From Triplophysa rosa (Eukaryota; Chordata; Actinopteri; Cypriniformes; Nemacheilidae): a DNA stretch of 64,000 nt. This document shows, one piece after another, positions 36,096 through 47,137 of this stretch (the first letter of the stretch is position 1; every line of letters begins with the position of its first letter). Both the position numbers and the translations under genes were made by a program. The notes below the pieces were generated by a model, which ran no database searches, was not told the DNA's origin, and saw only the letters and a program-made list of their open reading frames with translations. The stretch spans positions 4,784,096 to 4,848,095 of the forward strand of contig NC_079898.1 in the NCBI RefSeq assembly GCF_024868665.1, in the 5' to 3' direction.

Positions 36096-36477
36096 TGCGG
36101 TGGTACTGTGGGCGACTGATTGACAAGCCGTGCAGGAGATGTTTTGGCACCCCAGAAAAACCCGGTTTTGCAGCTCAGTGTCCAGAGCCCCCCAGTAAGG
36201 GCACTGGTACCACTGAGCCACCCGGTTGGCGCATTTGGGAGGGAGGGTAAGCCGGAGGCCGGGGCCTGAGTCACTGGCGGAGGCACTAGTGGTCGACAGC
36301 GGCGTTTACTCATTGAATTAAAACACATTCTAGATTAAGTGTATATTCTCAACTAATTTATGTAACAACTTCACAAGCAGACGGAAGGACGATGCCACAC
36401 AGGGAACTTAAGGAGACTGGTGATAGTTTATTGCAGGGAACAGGTGAACAGAAGACATGTAAGTAAATTCAAAAACA
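36096..36477. other. No gene seen; possible reverse LTR material
   Basis: 36100-36310 is GC-rich with no domain. 36360-36477, with 36656-36845 on the far side of the minisatellite, contains AGTTTATTGCAGGG and CAGGTGTGGGTGCAATC, which resemble a gypsy LTR read backwards. I could not define its ends. Confidence 0.35.
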
Positions 36478-36655
36478 ACAGGTAACATCCACGGATAAGT
36501 ACCACAAACAACGGGTAAGTACCACAAACAACTGGTAAGTACCTCCACAAACAACGGGTAAGTACCTCCACAAATAATGGGTAAGTACCTCCACAAACAA
36601 CGGGTAAGTACCTCCACAAACAACGGGTAAGTACCTCCACAAACAACGGGTAAGT
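36478..36655. repeat. 23-bp minisatellite carrying GGTAAGTAC
   Basis: About seven units. The main unit is 23 bp (ACCTCCACAAACAACGGGTAAGT), and the first two units are shorter because they lack CTC. Since 23 is not a multiple of three, all three reverse frames stay open and read similar repeated peptides. They are not genes. Each unit contains GGTAAGT, the ideal vertebrate 5' splice site. Confidence 0.9.
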
Positions 36656-37897
36656 ACAAAGCCGCAGCTAGAGCAAACATAATACAACAAGACCTGACCA
36701 AGAACAGAACAAAACACAAGGAATATAAAGAGTCCAGGGAATGACGATCAGGTGTGGGTGCAATCATGAGTCTCATGTGCGGGTGTAATCAAAGATGGTG
36801 ACGAACTGGTGCAAAGGATTATGGGGAGTGTAGTCCATGACTGTTAAATTCAATTCAATTTTATTTATATAGCGCTTTTCACAATGTGCATTGTTCCAAA
36901 GCAGCTTTACAGGAGCAAATAAGAAAAACACAGAAAGGTAAAACACAGCACAGTGCATGGTGTTTATAGACCAAGCAAGATCATTATAATAAATAATATC
37001 TAATAAATAAATAAATAAATAAATAAATAAATGCAGTCTCCCGGTGAGCAAGCCAACACTGCACTGCTCTGCTGTGGCGAGGAACCCAAACTCCAATGCT
37101 GAATAATGGAGAAAAAAAAACCTCGGGAGAAACCAGGCTCAGCCGGGAGGGCCAGATCTCCTCTGACGTGTCATAGCTGCACTCAGTGACCCCGACCAAA
37201 GCCACCGAGCAACGTCCACGAAGAACAGGGAGAGCCCACGAGCCGCGACCCAGGAAGCCCCACCCGCCGAAACCGTGCAGGTCCAACCCGGTCCCATTCC
37301 GCGATCAACAACAGACAACAGAGGAACAACCAGGGAAAAGTAGTAATGGCATAATTAACTTTATTCCTCTGTTGTCCGACATCGACCACAAAACAAGACC
37401 AACCAGACCAGACCCACACAGTCCCAACAAATGAAACGCCCCGAACCACAACCAACAAGCCCCCCCACTCCCTACAACACCCACCCAGCTACCTCCAATC
37501 AAAGTCACTGAGTGCAGCCATAACTTCAAACTGCTGTCGTGTGATGTAAGTTTAGCATTAAATACCAAGTATTGTAAATTTAGCATTTATGTGACAGGTA
37601 GTCCGTCTTTGCTCTCGGTTGGGGATGGAATTGTCTGAGCTGGGCCGGCCAGATGGTCGCCTTTTTCTTGGGTGGTGATGGAATTGCCTTGGATGGAGCT
37701 GGGATGGTCAGTCAGTCCGCAGGCTCTCGCAGGAGGATGGTACGGGATTTTCCGATGTAGCTGGCGTAATCTCTAGTTGTGGATGGGCATATGACGTTCA
37801 TCTGGGCCTGGCGGAATCTCTCCCTACCTCGGGATGGGCATCCCGAGGCGAGGGCAGAAACAGAAAGAGAATAATTAGCGTAGCTGCTGTTCATTAG

Positions 37898-40483
37898 CTA
37901 TGTATTAGTGAATGCTTGGCTGAAAAGATGTGTCTTTAATCTAGATTTAAATTGGGAGAGTGTGTCTGACCCTCGAATAGTATCGGGGAGGCTATTCCAG
38001 AGTTTAGGTGCTACGTATGAGAAAGCTCTACCCCCTTTGGTGGATTTAGTTATTCTAGGTGTTATCAAAAGTCTGGAGTTTTGAGATCTTAGAGAGCGTG
38101 ATGGGTTGTAGTGTGGTAGAAGCTCTGTTATGTAGGTAGGGGCTAAACCGTTTAAGGCTTTATAAGTAATTAAAAGAACTTTAAAGTCAATACGATACTT
38201 AATGGGTAACCAGTGAAGGGTTGATAACATTGGGGTTATGTGATCGTATTTTCTGGACCTGGTTAGAACTCTGGCAGCTGCATTCTGAACTAACTGTAGT
38301 TTGTTTATTGATGCTGCAGGACAACCACTAAGCAGTGCATTACAGTAGTCAAGTCTTGAGGTCACAAATGCATGAATAAGCTTCTCTGCATCAGCCACAC
38401 ATAAAATATTTCGCAATTTGGCAACATTTCTAAGGTGGAAGAAGGCTGTTTTTGTGACATTTGAGATGTGATTTTTAAATGACAGGTTGCTGTCTAATAT
38501 AACGCCAAGGTCTTTAACTGTATTTGTTGGAGTAACAGTGCAGCCTTCAATTTGCAGGTCATAATCCGAAATATTCTGCTCACGTGTCTTTGGTCCGATA
38601 AGTAATATTTCTGTTTTATTAGAATTTAAAAGAAGGAAATTACAAGTCATCCAATGCTTTATATCGTCGATGCACTCTGCCAATTTGGATAGTTGGAAGG
38701 AATCATCTGGTCTTGATGAGATATATAGCTGAGTATCATCTGCATAACAGTGGAAGCTAATTCCATGTTTTCTAATAATGTTTCCAAGGGGCAGCATGTA
38801 TATGGAGAATAGCAAGGGTCCTAAAACCGATCCCTGAGGTAATCCATAATTTACTTGCGTTAGATTTGATGATTCCCCATTTAAATGGACAAATTGATGT
38901 CTGTCTGATAAGTAAGATCTGAACCATTGTAGTGCCTGTCCCTGAATACCGGTATAATTGTGTAAGCGATCTAGAAGTATTTTATGGTCTACAGTATCGA
39001 ACGCAGCACTAAGGTCGAGCAGGACTAGGAGTGAGATGTTACCTTTATCTGATGCTATAAGCAGGTCGTTTGTAATTTTAACGAGCGCAGTTTCAGTACT
39101 ATGATGCGGTCTAAAGCCTGACTGGAATTTTTCGTGTATGTCATTATTTTGTAAGAAAGAGCACAACTGAGTGGACACTACTTTTTCTAGTATTTTAGAC
39201 AGGTAAGGGAGATTTGAAATCGGTCTATAGTTTCCTAGTTCATTGGGGTCTAAGTTTGGTTTCTTGATAAGAGGCTTAATGACGGCCAGTTTAAAGGCTC
39301 CTGGGACATGGCCTAGATTAATTGACGAGTTGATAATGTTATAAATGGGCTCAATTGCAACGGGTAATAACTCTTTTAATAATTTAGTTGGTATGGGGTC
39401 TAATAAGCAAGTTGTAGGTTTAGATGTTGCAATAAGTTTAATTAAATCTTCCTGTTTTATAGGTGAAAAACACTGTAGCCTTTCTTTTGGGGCGATGGTT
39501 GGTACTAATTTATAGGACAGACTTGGAGGTTGAGTTTTTACTATTTTGTCTCGTATGTTTTCGATTTTCTCTGTAAAAAAGTTCATGAAATCATTGCTAC
39601 CAAGGTGCGGCGGAATACCCAGGTCAGGTGAAGTCTGTTTATTTGTTAGTTTAGCAACTGTACTAAATAAAAACCTTGGATTGTTTTTGTTAGTTTCTAT
39701 GAGGTTACGGAGGTGCTCAGCCTTTGCTGCTTTTAGTGCCTTTTTATAACAGTTTGCACTCTCTTTCCACGCAATTTTAAAGACCTCTAATTGGGTTTGT
39801 TTCCATTTGCGCTCCAGTTTACGTGTTTCTCTTTTAAGGGCGCGAGTGGTGCTATTGTACCATGGTGCTGCGTTTTTCTCATTAATCTTTTTTGACTTCA
39901 TAGGTGCGACAGCTTCTAATGTATTAGAGAAAATAGTGCCCAATTTGCTGGTCATGTCATTGAGCGATTCTGTATTTATTGGTATGGTTATTAAAGGAGT
40001 CAGATCTGGTAAGCTCTTTGCGAAACTATCTTTAGTAGTCGAGGTAATTGTTCTACCCTGTCGATAATGAGTTAAACGGCTGATTTCTGCAGTGCGCAGT
40101 GTACATGTTATAAGATAGTGATCAGTGACATCGTCGCTTTGAGGTATAATATCTATATTGGTTAGATCGGCTCCGTGAGATATAATCAAGTCTAGTGTAT
40201 GATTAAATCGATGAGTGGGTCCATTGATGTGTTGTGTTACTCCAAAAGAGTGTAATAGCTCTGTAAACGCCACTGCTAATGCATCGTTAGCACTATCTAT
40301 GTGTATATTAAAGTCTCCGACAATTAGTAGTTTATCAACGTTAACCAATAGGTCCAATAGGAAGTCCGCAAACTCTTTCAGAAAATCAGTGTAGGGACCA
40401 GGGGGTCTATACACAGTAGCCAACGTACAAGAAAGCAATGATTTTTTACTATCAATTGGAACAATTATGTTCAACGCAAGCAC
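37898..40483 (-). CDS. L2-type ORF2: endonuclease C-terminal half and complete reverse transcriptase
   Basis: An 861-codon open frame. It would nick target DNA and copy the element's RNA. In order: [10 protein letters not shown] near residue 24, [11 protein letters not shown] near 55 and the [11 protein letters not shown] catalytic SDH-like site near 115 (endonuclease). Then come [10 protein letters not shown] near 370, [18 protein letters not shown] near 425, motif [14 protein letters not shown] near 495, [13 protein letters not shown] near 550, catalytic YADD near 583, and the C-terminal region [24 protein letters not shown] and [14 protein letters not shown]. The nominal first codon is a GTG and not the true start: the frame is the continuation of the endonuclease at 40500-40796 across an indel near 40505-40512. 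All RT motifs look intact. Confidence 0.92.
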   Translation of the reverse strand: MLALNIIVPIDSKKSLLSCTLATVYRPPGPYTDFLKEFADFLLDLLVNVDKLLIVGDFNIHIDSANDALAVAFTELLHSFGVTQHINGPTHRFNHTLDLIISHGADLTNIDIIPQSDDVTDHYLITCTLRTAEISRLTHYRQGRTITSTTKDSFAKSLPDLTPLITIPINTESLNDMTSKLGTIFSNTLEAVAPMKSKKINEKNAAPWYNSTTRALKRETRKLERKWKQTQLEVFKIAWKESANCYKKALKAAKAEHLRNLIETNKNNPRFLFSTVAKLTNKQTSPDLGIPPHLGSNDFMNFFTEKIENIRDKIVKTQPPSLSYKLVPTIAPKERLQCFSPIKQEDLIKLIATSKPTTCLLDPIPTKLLKELLPVAIEPIYNIINSSINLGHVPGAFKLAVIKPLIKKPNLDPNELGNYRPISNLPYLSKILEKVVSTQLCSFLQNNDIHEKFQSGFRPHHSTETALVKITNDLLIASDKGNISLLVLLDLSAAFDTVDHKILLDRLHNYTGIQGQALQWFRSYLSDRHQFVHLNGESSNLTQVNYGLPQGSVLGPLLFSIYMLPLGNIIRKHGISFHCYADDTQLYISSRPDDSFQLSKLAECIDDIKHWMTCNFLLLNSNKTEILLIGPKTREQNISDYDLQIEGCTVTPTNTVKDLGVILDSNLSFKNHISNVTKTAFFHLRNVAKLRNILCVADAEKLIHAFVTSRLDYCNALLSGCPAASINKLQLVQNAAARVLTRSRKYDHITPMLSTLHWLPIKYRIDFKVLLITYKALNGLAPTYITELLPHYNPSRSLRSQNSRLLITPRITKSTKGGRAFSYVAPKLWNSLPDTIRGSDTLSQFKSRLKTHLFSQAFTNT

Positions 40484-40499
40484 TTCAAATGATTTAAAT

Positions 40500-40796
40500 T
40501 TATGCTCCGTTCTCTGAGTTACAGTAAGAGTCTATAAAGATTGCTGCGACACCACCACCTCGACCAACCGGATGTGGCTCATGCATATAACAGTAGCTTG
40601 GTGGGGTACACTCATTTAGACCGTAATAATCATTTGGTTTTAGCCAGGTTTCGGTAAGGCAAAGTATATCAAAACTGTTGTCTGTGATCATTTCATTTAC
40701 AATAACTGCTTTTGAATTTAGTGATCTAATATTAAGTAGGCCGAACTTTATGAGTTTGTTTTGGTCGTTTATTACATTGTCTTCAGGTTTAATCAC
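40500..40796 (-). pseudogene. L2-type ORF2 N-terminus: start of the endonuclease
   Basis: 98 codons: LIKFGLLNIRSLNSKAV, then SFDILCLTETWLKPND (the ETWL motif with the metal-binding Glu) and GRGGGVAAIF. This is the beginning of the apurinic-type endonuclease. It ends at a stop caused by a one- or two-base indel near 40505-40512, after which the same protein continues in the next frame (40483 downward). Confidence 0.88.
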
Positions 40797-40860
40797 GATT
40801 CGATTTTTTCTCTTAGATTTGGCTATTTTGTAGTATTATTCGGGGGACAGACACAGTCTC

Positions 40861-41109
40861 TATGCATTTGGAAGCAGTAACATTTATAACAGATGAGTGG
40901 GAGGAACACAGACTATGGTTAAAGTTTTGACTTACCGCTTAAAGGTTTTTAAAGGTACGGTGAATAAGAGTCCATGGCGGGAAAACACTGGGAAAGCTGC
41001 CAGAGGAACACAAGGGGGAAGACAGGACCGTTACAACTTACACTCTCTAACATTACTTTTATACATTTTCATCCACATTAGTACAATAAATAAACATTTC
41101 AAATGAAAT
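40861..41109. other. Possible 5' UTR of the L2 element
   Basis: On the minus strand it contains a Kozak-like GCCATGGACTCTTATTC at about 40977, opening only a very short frame, and CGGTAAGTC just downstream. No gene is supported. Confidence 0.3.
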
Positions 41110-41268
41110 ATATTAATAACTGAGAAAAACACAAAAAGAGGCTGAAGTTGGGCAATTCCAGCATTATGGACGTAACATTTTGCGGTGTGGATGTGACATA
41201 AAAATGCTCAGAGAATGTATTTGTTACCAATATATTGAACCATCTTATATTTTAGTACTTGTTGATAG
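41110..41268. repeat. Fragment of the GGATGTGACA repeat, cut by an LTR
   Basis: CCAGCATTATGGACGTAACA, then GTGGATGTGACAT, ATGTATTTGTTACCAATATA and finally GTTGATAG, where the LTR begins. The copy at 3058-3445 continues from GTTGATAG into AGTTAAGACATC, showing what the uninterrupted repeat looks like. Confidence 0.7.
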
Positions 41269-41895
41269 TGTCACGGTCCTGCATTCTTGGTTCTGTATTT
41301 CTAGTCATGTGGCAGGATCGGGACTGATCCCTTAGGTTCTATGTGAGAAAGCCATGAGATGTTTATGTTTTTACCTCTCATGTGTTTTCGCGTGTCTCGT
41401 CATTGGCCCCGCTCCTCTCGTTTCCTTGTTATCTTTCCCTGAGTGTTTGATTACCCACACCTGCACTGTGTCGTTATGCCTCGTTTGTGTTCCCTTTATA
41501 TACCCTCATGTTTCATTGTCCTGTGCTCGTGTATTACGTATGTATCCCTGTACCATGTCTCTCAGATGTACATGTTACGTTGTGTATGTTCTGTTTACAT
41601 CGTCGAGTGTTCCTTGTTCCTAGCCGTGCCCATGTTCCGTGAGTGTAGTGTTTTACCCTTGTCGTGTGTTTGATTTAAGACGTTTGGTCGTGTCTTTTAG
41701 TTTAGTTTTTTACTTTTCTTGTTTTCGTTTTGTCCCCCTCGTGGGAAGTCTTTTATTTCAAGTTTGTTTTCCGGTCTTGTTTTCGTGTCACCCCCTCGTG
41801 GGTATTTTGTTTGTTCTTTATTTATTAAAGTCTTGTCTGTTAACCCCTTCACTGCCTGCCTGCATCTGGGTTCTTCTCCACGCACCTCCGTGACA
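41269..41895 (+). repeat. 5' LTR of a gypsy family G element
   Basis: TGTCACGGTCCTGCATTC to ACCTCCGTGACA. It shares with the solo LTRs (in reverse) the words CGTCATTGGCCCCGCTCC, TCTTTCCCTGAGTGTTTGAT, TTAACCCCTTCA and CTGCATCTGGGTTC. ATTTATTAAAGTC at about 41818 may serve as its polyadenylation signal. It is followed directly by internal sequence with a gag start, so it is a 5' LTR. Confidence 0.85.
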
Positions 41896-41930
41896 GAATA
41901 CACGAGCCATCACTGAACCCAGCAGGTAGC

Positions 41931-42630
41931 ATGAGCACCGGGCAGTCCCACCTAGCTCGCCTCCTCTGCGGACTTCGCCAGGGGAACGAGAGCATGGATG
42001 AGTACGTGGACAGGTTCCTGGACGTTGCCGAGAATGGCGTCTTCGGGGATCAGGAGCTCGCGGTGCTATTTAACTCCGGTCTCAGGGACCCACTTTCGCA
42101 GGCGGAGATGAGGGCCGTTGAGGCCGTTGGACTTCGACGCCGTGTGGCTGTCCGCCGCGGAACAATCGGAGTCCACGGCCTCAGCACTTACCAGCTACCC
42201 ATCTCCGCTGGTCACGCTGAGCGTGGTTCCCTGCAGATCGGGGTTGTAGGGACCGCCACTCCATCCTTCCCACTCTCGGCAGCCCCTCCACCATCCACCA
42301 GCCTCGTTGGCAAGCGGGGGAGGCGAGCATCCTGGGAGTCCTCCTCTGAGGAGTCCCAGCCTGAGCCAGCCGCACCCTTTGCCTCTTTCCTTCAGCCGAC
42401 CTCCATGCGGGTGATCCAGTCAGCATCCAGTCCGGTGTCCAGTCCGGCGGTCCAGCCGGCCTTCCAGCCGGCGTCAAGCCCAGTCCAGCAGGCCTTCCAG
42501 CCGGCGTCAAGCCCAGTCCAGCCGGCCTTCCAGCCGGCATCAAGCCCAGTCCAGCCGGCCTTCCAGCCGGCGCCCAGCCTGAATCATTCCTCTCGTCCAT
42601 GTTTAGTGTATCTGGACATAAGCTATGAAT
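41931..42630 (+). pseudogene. Gypsy gag-like ORF, 3'-truncated
   Basis: Starts MSTGQSHLARLLCGLRQG about 36 bases after the LTR. DEYVDRFLDVAEN and FNSGLRDPLSQAEMRA resemble the retrotransposon gag helical core. The C-terminal part is proline/serine-rich and ends in an 11-residue tandem repeat (AFQPASSPVQP, DNA unit 33 bp, about 42459-42580, three and a half copies). The frame then runs into the terminal repeat of a MITE at 42631 and stops at 42660. The rest of gag, pol and the 3' LTR are missing. This is an old retrotransposon, not a host gene. Confidence 0.75.
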
Positions 42631-43247
42631 GTATTCCAGTAGCAAAACTTGAGAGCATGTAGATTTTAATCTACAATGTATTTAAATGTATTTATTGATT
42701 TAGAGTTTCATCTTAAATTAAATACTGTATTAGTGATTTAAATTGTGATTTTTCCCGCCATTAGGGGGCGGTGTAGCTCAGCCGCGTGACGTCATCAAAT
42801 GCCGTTCTTTCTCTCGCCTCTGAGCTTTCAAGTGCACAAGTTAGTTTTGCAACGGGTTTATCACGAAAGTTGTAGCAAAAGTCAAGGCGGGAATATTTGA
42901 AACTGCAGTGACAGGTTTGAGAGGTTGTAGATGCCTATTTGTGGTTGCAATTCAAATCTGAATCTAGGAAAACATGTAAATATGTGCTATGCATTTGTAT
43001 CTGCCTATGTATTTTAGTAAATGCCAGTTTACACGTTTGTGACTATTTTTCTGCAACTTCAAATTCAGAAGACAGATTTGTGAGTTTTGTCCACGAGTGC
43101 AAATCTCAATATTCAACTTCAGTTTTTTATTTTACAAGTTTTGACATTGGGGCTGTGAGTGTACATTTTAGTGTACAGGTACAAATACTTACTTTACAAG
43201 TTCACAAATTAAAATCTACATGCTCTCAAGTTTTTCTACTGAAATAC
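42631..43247. mobile_element. MITE with 40-bp terminal inverted repeats
   Basis: The left end 42631-42670 (GTATTCCAGTAGCAAAACTT, then GAGAGCATGTAGATTTTAAT) is the reverse complement of 43208-43247 with about two mismatches. A TA dinucleotide sits symmetrically at both edges and could be the target duplication, which would fit the Tc1/mariner class. The 617-bp interior has no transposase and contains CGCGTGACGTCATC near 42782. Confidence 0.8.
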
Positions 43248-43758
43248 CTTCATAATAAGCAGTTTGTAGTGAAAGCGGAGCAGGGAAAGCGAGCAGTTTA
43301 CCTGGAGTGATGAGCGGGTGATGATTGTGTTGTTTTAGCCTGCAGCAGGCAGCCAGCTTTTAGAAATCGCAATGTGATTTATTAAGCTCCATCATTGCTC
43401 AAACACATAGACACTCTCACACACACACAGTGCTACCCCGCAATGTAAAAATAAAAAAATAATATTTAATAATAATTTTATTTTGTAATATTTAAAAAAA
43501 AATAGTTCTCCACCTCCCAAACGAACAAAGTGAGATTGTTTCCGCAATAATAACACACTCATGCTCTCTCACACGCACATAGAGTCTTACAGCTCAAATC
43601 ATTGTTTCTGCAGTAACACGTTTGAATAAGTAACGAGTCTTCCCAAGTAGCAGTGGCACTTTTGGACATTCCAGCACGATGCTTTTCCATTTTTAAAACA
43701 AACATCTCAGAGCTCATGATAGGTATACTTTCTTAAAAGATTTACACATTACATAGTG
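43248..43758. other. No gene seen
   Basis: Non-coding. There is a short CA run at 43416-43428 and an A/T-rich stretch at about 43440-43505. Confidence 0.4.
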
Positions 43759-44277
43759 CTATAAATTAGGGATGGGCCCTAAAACTCTATCACAATAATT
43801 CCTGGTATTTGTTGCGATAACGATAAAAATGACGATATATCCTTAACGCCATCCACCGCTGTTTTTTGGCGTCAAGTGATAGTAGCTGCATGTAGTCTAG
43901 ACCCTCAGAAAAATTAATAGGCCTATTATCAAAAAGTAAAACTTACCCCAAATCAAACAGCTCCTAAAATATACCTACAGTATTTTTGTAAATATAAAAT
44001 ATAATAGTCAGATTCGATTTCAAAAGGTTGTAGTAAAGAAAAGTTAAATGAACTAAAGCTCAATAAACACATCACGTCATACCTAAAACTGTATATATTC
44101 TATTGTTGGGTGGAAACGATCGATCGCATCACGCTGTGAATCACTCTCTTGAACTGTGTGAACCTTCTCTTCTCACAGCAACATACACTGAATCTGTCTA
44201 TGACTCGCTCAACAGAAAGAGAACATAAAAATGCGGATAAAAGAAATCTAATTAAATAATCCATGCTTTTATACAAG

Positions 44278-45288
44278 TGCAGGTGGTAGATCCTTTTCCT
44301 ATCTAGCGCCTAAACTTTGGAATAGTCTTCCCTGCACTGTCCGGGAGGCAGACACACTCTGTCAGTTTAAATCTAGACTAAAGACGCATCTTTTTAATCT
44401 TGCATACACTACTCTTCCATAATATAAATCTTCAGAGGGTTTAGGCTGCATTAGTTAGATCAACCGGAACCAAAAACACAACTGATGTACTTGTTGCATC
44501 AAAGAGTACAGAACAGTACTCTACTCTCAGCCAGTCTTGTCTCATTGTTCCAAGGTTACCACAGCGAGCAGGATGCAGTTCATGGCCTGACCTGATGGTA
44601 GAGCGGAGAATGGGAAGTGGGGACCTGACAAGAGCTGAGATGATAGAGCTGGATAAAGAAGGACGCGGTCTCTTGACATGTCTTCACCACAAAATTTCAA
44701 ATGCTATTAGATTATTAATGATAATCTTAAACTATAATTTATTTTATTATTAAGTTTATCTATTTTATTTAGCCTTGTTGTGCAAGTTCTCTGGAGCTTG
44801 TGCAGAGGCAGCAGCTTTTGCCAGAGGGGAACTGGAATCCCCTGGTTGGGCCTGGGTTCTCCTGAGGTTTTTTTTCTCGATTAGAGTTTTGGGTTCCTCG
44901 CCACCGTTTGCATACTGTTTTTGACCGGGGGGGCTGCTTTAGAATTTTAAAGTTTTACTTAATTAATATTGCATATAGGAATTTATTATCTGTTATATTT
45001 GACCTGTGCTTCTCTCTCCTTTATCCTAAATGTGTGCTCTCACTGAGCGTGTGTGTGCGTACTTGTCTGTGTACGTACGTGTGTGTGTGTTGGTGCATGT
45101 GCGTGTTGTGTGTGTGGAGTGTTTTGTGTGTGTGTGTGTGTGTCTGTCTTCTGTGTTTCAACCTTTTCTTGTTTTTGCAGGTACAACTTTGATTGTTTTG
45201 CTTGTAGTCAATGTGTCTCATGTGCAGCTGCTTTGTAACAATGAAAATTGTAAAAGCGCTATATAAATAAAGTTGAGTTGAGTTGAGA
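44278..45288 (+). mobile_element. L2-type LINE 3' fragment nested in the hAT element
   Basis: Begins with [21 protein letters not shown] coding (44283-44420, ending HLFNLAYTTLP and a stop). A long 3' UTR follows, including CTGGGTTCTCCTGAGGTTTT and a GT-rich stretch at 45047-45143. It ends GCGCTATATAAATAAAG plus a TTGAG repeat tail. The 3' end matches 34472-34600. It is 5'-truncated inside the last coding exon region. Confidence 0.85.
45047..45143. repeat. (GT)n-rich microsatellite
   Basis: Interrupted GT runs within the L2 3' UTR. The longest uninterrupted run is near 45125-45142. Confidence 0.85.
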
Positions 45289-45886
45289 GTTATACGCTCA
45301 TAAACGTATTTAAAATAACGTAATACAAACTCGCAAACTACTGTATGTAAACAGGCAGCAGTGCTGTGCGCGCTGTGTCACTATGAAAGCACATGTGGGC
45401 GCGAGCTGCGTACGGGACGCTCCGTTCATCCTGTATATAACAGGCAAGAAATCATATTAAACAATTTTCTCAACATCTAACGAATGTTTAAATAAATACT
45501 TTTAGCCAAACTAAATGTTGTGGTGTAACGTATTAGGCCTATGACTATCAACGAATAGCCTACTTAACAAACGAATTAAATAAAACGAAAGTGAAACTAA
45601 ACATTAACTCGGATGCATCTACAGTGCCAACCTAAACGAGATTTAGAGCTCGTCTTTTAGTGCAAACTCTTTCTCAGCTTCACGTCCGCCCTCCGCTATA
45701 CCCGTTTTTGCTTCACATATGAGCTGTGAATGGGTCTCACAAAGAAATACGTCATCAACTAGAATTTATCGTTTATATCGCGGGAAGATGGACTAATTCG
45801 ATGGACTAATTCCTAATTCCTATCGTGTGGGGAATTTCTACCGGTGTATCGCAAACGATATAATACTGCCCATCCCTAACATAAAT

Positions 45887-46914
45887 GAACTGGAGAAATA
45901 TGTGATGTTTCTCTTCTGGAACCCTGCTGTTGCACCACATCTCTCGAAATCTCTCACCCTCATCTGCCTGTGAGAACAGCACAGTCATTTCAAAGGAACT
46001 TATCCAGGCAACACAACTGGAAAGAGCAGGCGAGATAATCAATAGAAGATTTCAGTTTGCACATTAGTGTAAGGTTGTTGGCCTGTGAGTCACGCCTTCA
46101 GAGCGTCTGTGTGGTTTAGAGCTGCTGAAAAACAAAAACACAGAAAACAGCCTTGATATTGTGTTAATTAGCAGTAGATAAACACACTAAAGCATGAAAA
46201 ATAGTAATGTTATAAGAAAATGATGTTGTCTCAGACGAGATTAACATAACAAGGTGCTATTTTAATAAGCAACCAGTTGCACTAGATAAAAAGCATTAAA
46301 AAGCATCTCATACAAATGAATGCCACAACGATTTCATAATTATCAGTGGGGAAATCTGAATTTTCTTAGATTTTAGAAAGCCACCTTAAACAGTGTAATC
46401 TTCAAAATAAATGATGTAAAAAAAATCACTGCAGAGGAAAATGTGTATTGGTCATAATTAAGTTTGATGACTCTCAACAACATGACTGCACCAGTTAAAA
46501 GTTCAATCTAAAAAGTTGAATAAAAGTTCACGAGTGCAACTTTCTGAAGTTTATCTGTAAAGATGACGAAAATTGAACAGTTGTAACATCCTGTCTACTC
46601 CAGACACGAGCAAAATCAAATAGTACATGGCTTTTAATATAATCAATGAAGCTGTCTGTACTGGAAGCCTCTGTTGCATCACACCTCATGTATGAGGAAA
46701 TTCTGTTTTATTTTTTAAGTGCTGCGCTGTACTCCAACCTGTATGTCTAAAACACTAAAATGTGTCTTTTATTCAAATATGAGTGGGATTTTTTTTAGTA
46801 ATTTAGTACAGTATATATTTACATAGCTTGCATTCATTTTAATGCCAGCAGAGAGTCATATCTGAAATATATCAAAAGGAATGAAACATCCCCATTTATT
46901 TTTACTAGAATCAA
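45887..46914. other. No gene seen
   Basis: AT-rich non-coding interval, nothing recognisable. Confidence 0.4.
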
Positions 46915-47137
46915 GGCCGGTTTCACAGACAATGCTTAGCTTAAACCAGGCCTATGCCTTAGTTGGATTAGGATATTTGAGTCACTTTTATAAAAAATTT
47001 TACCTGTGTGCATCTTTAGACAAAACAATGGCACTGACATATTTTACGATATGTTAGGGCAAGTTATTTTCAGTTGAGATAGCTCAACTTCATTTAAGTC
47101 TGGGACTTGCCTTAAGCCTTGTCTGTGAAACCTGGCC
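46915..47137. repeat. MITE, GGCC-GGTTTCACAGAC family, complete
   Basis: The left end GGCCGGTTTCACAGACAATG is mirrored by the right end CTTGTCTGTGAAACCTGGCC (one base inserted). It matches the truncated copy at 25313-25478 across CAGGCCTATGCCTTAGTTGG and TTTACGATATGTTAGGGCAA. About 223 bp, no ORF. Confidence 0.85.

Larger units (their letters stand above)
36847..40860 (-). mobile_element. L2-type LINE copy B, nearly full length
   Basis: Minus-strand non-LTR retrotransposon with the CAATT-repeat tail at its left end (36847-36862), a roughly 1 kb 3' UTR including an ATTT run (about 37000-37031), and an endonuclease-RT reading frame from 40796 to 37898. Its 3' 1.6 kb is almost identical to copy A at 16292-17968. 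The 5' limit is uncertain: a run of non-coding sequence up to about 41040 may be its 5' UTR. Only one frame break was found in the whole coding region, which suggests a young copy. Confidence 0.9.
43767..45878. mobile_element. hAT-like non-autonomous element with nested L2
   Basis: Starts TAGGGATGGGC (43767) and ends GCCCATCCCTA (45878), a perfect 11-bp inverted repeat. Flanking octamers CTATAAAT (43759-43766) and ACATAAAT (45879-45886) agree at six of eight bases, as expected for an aged 8-bp hAT duplication. Subterminal words ACGATAAAAATGACGATATA and TCGTTTATATCGCG are the GATA/TATC-rich type common in this group. No transposase reading frame. About 1 kb of the interior is an inserted L2. 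Confidence 0.8.

Noticed and set aside
36478..36655. Possible CRISPR array
   Set aside because: Units are contiguous 23-bp tandem repeats without unique spacers, and the genome is eukaryotic.
36408..36776. Reverse frames of 70-120 codons with repeated CGGTYPLFVEVLT-like peptide
   Set aside because: They are translations of the 23-bp minisatellite in each frame. There is no non-repeat conservation.
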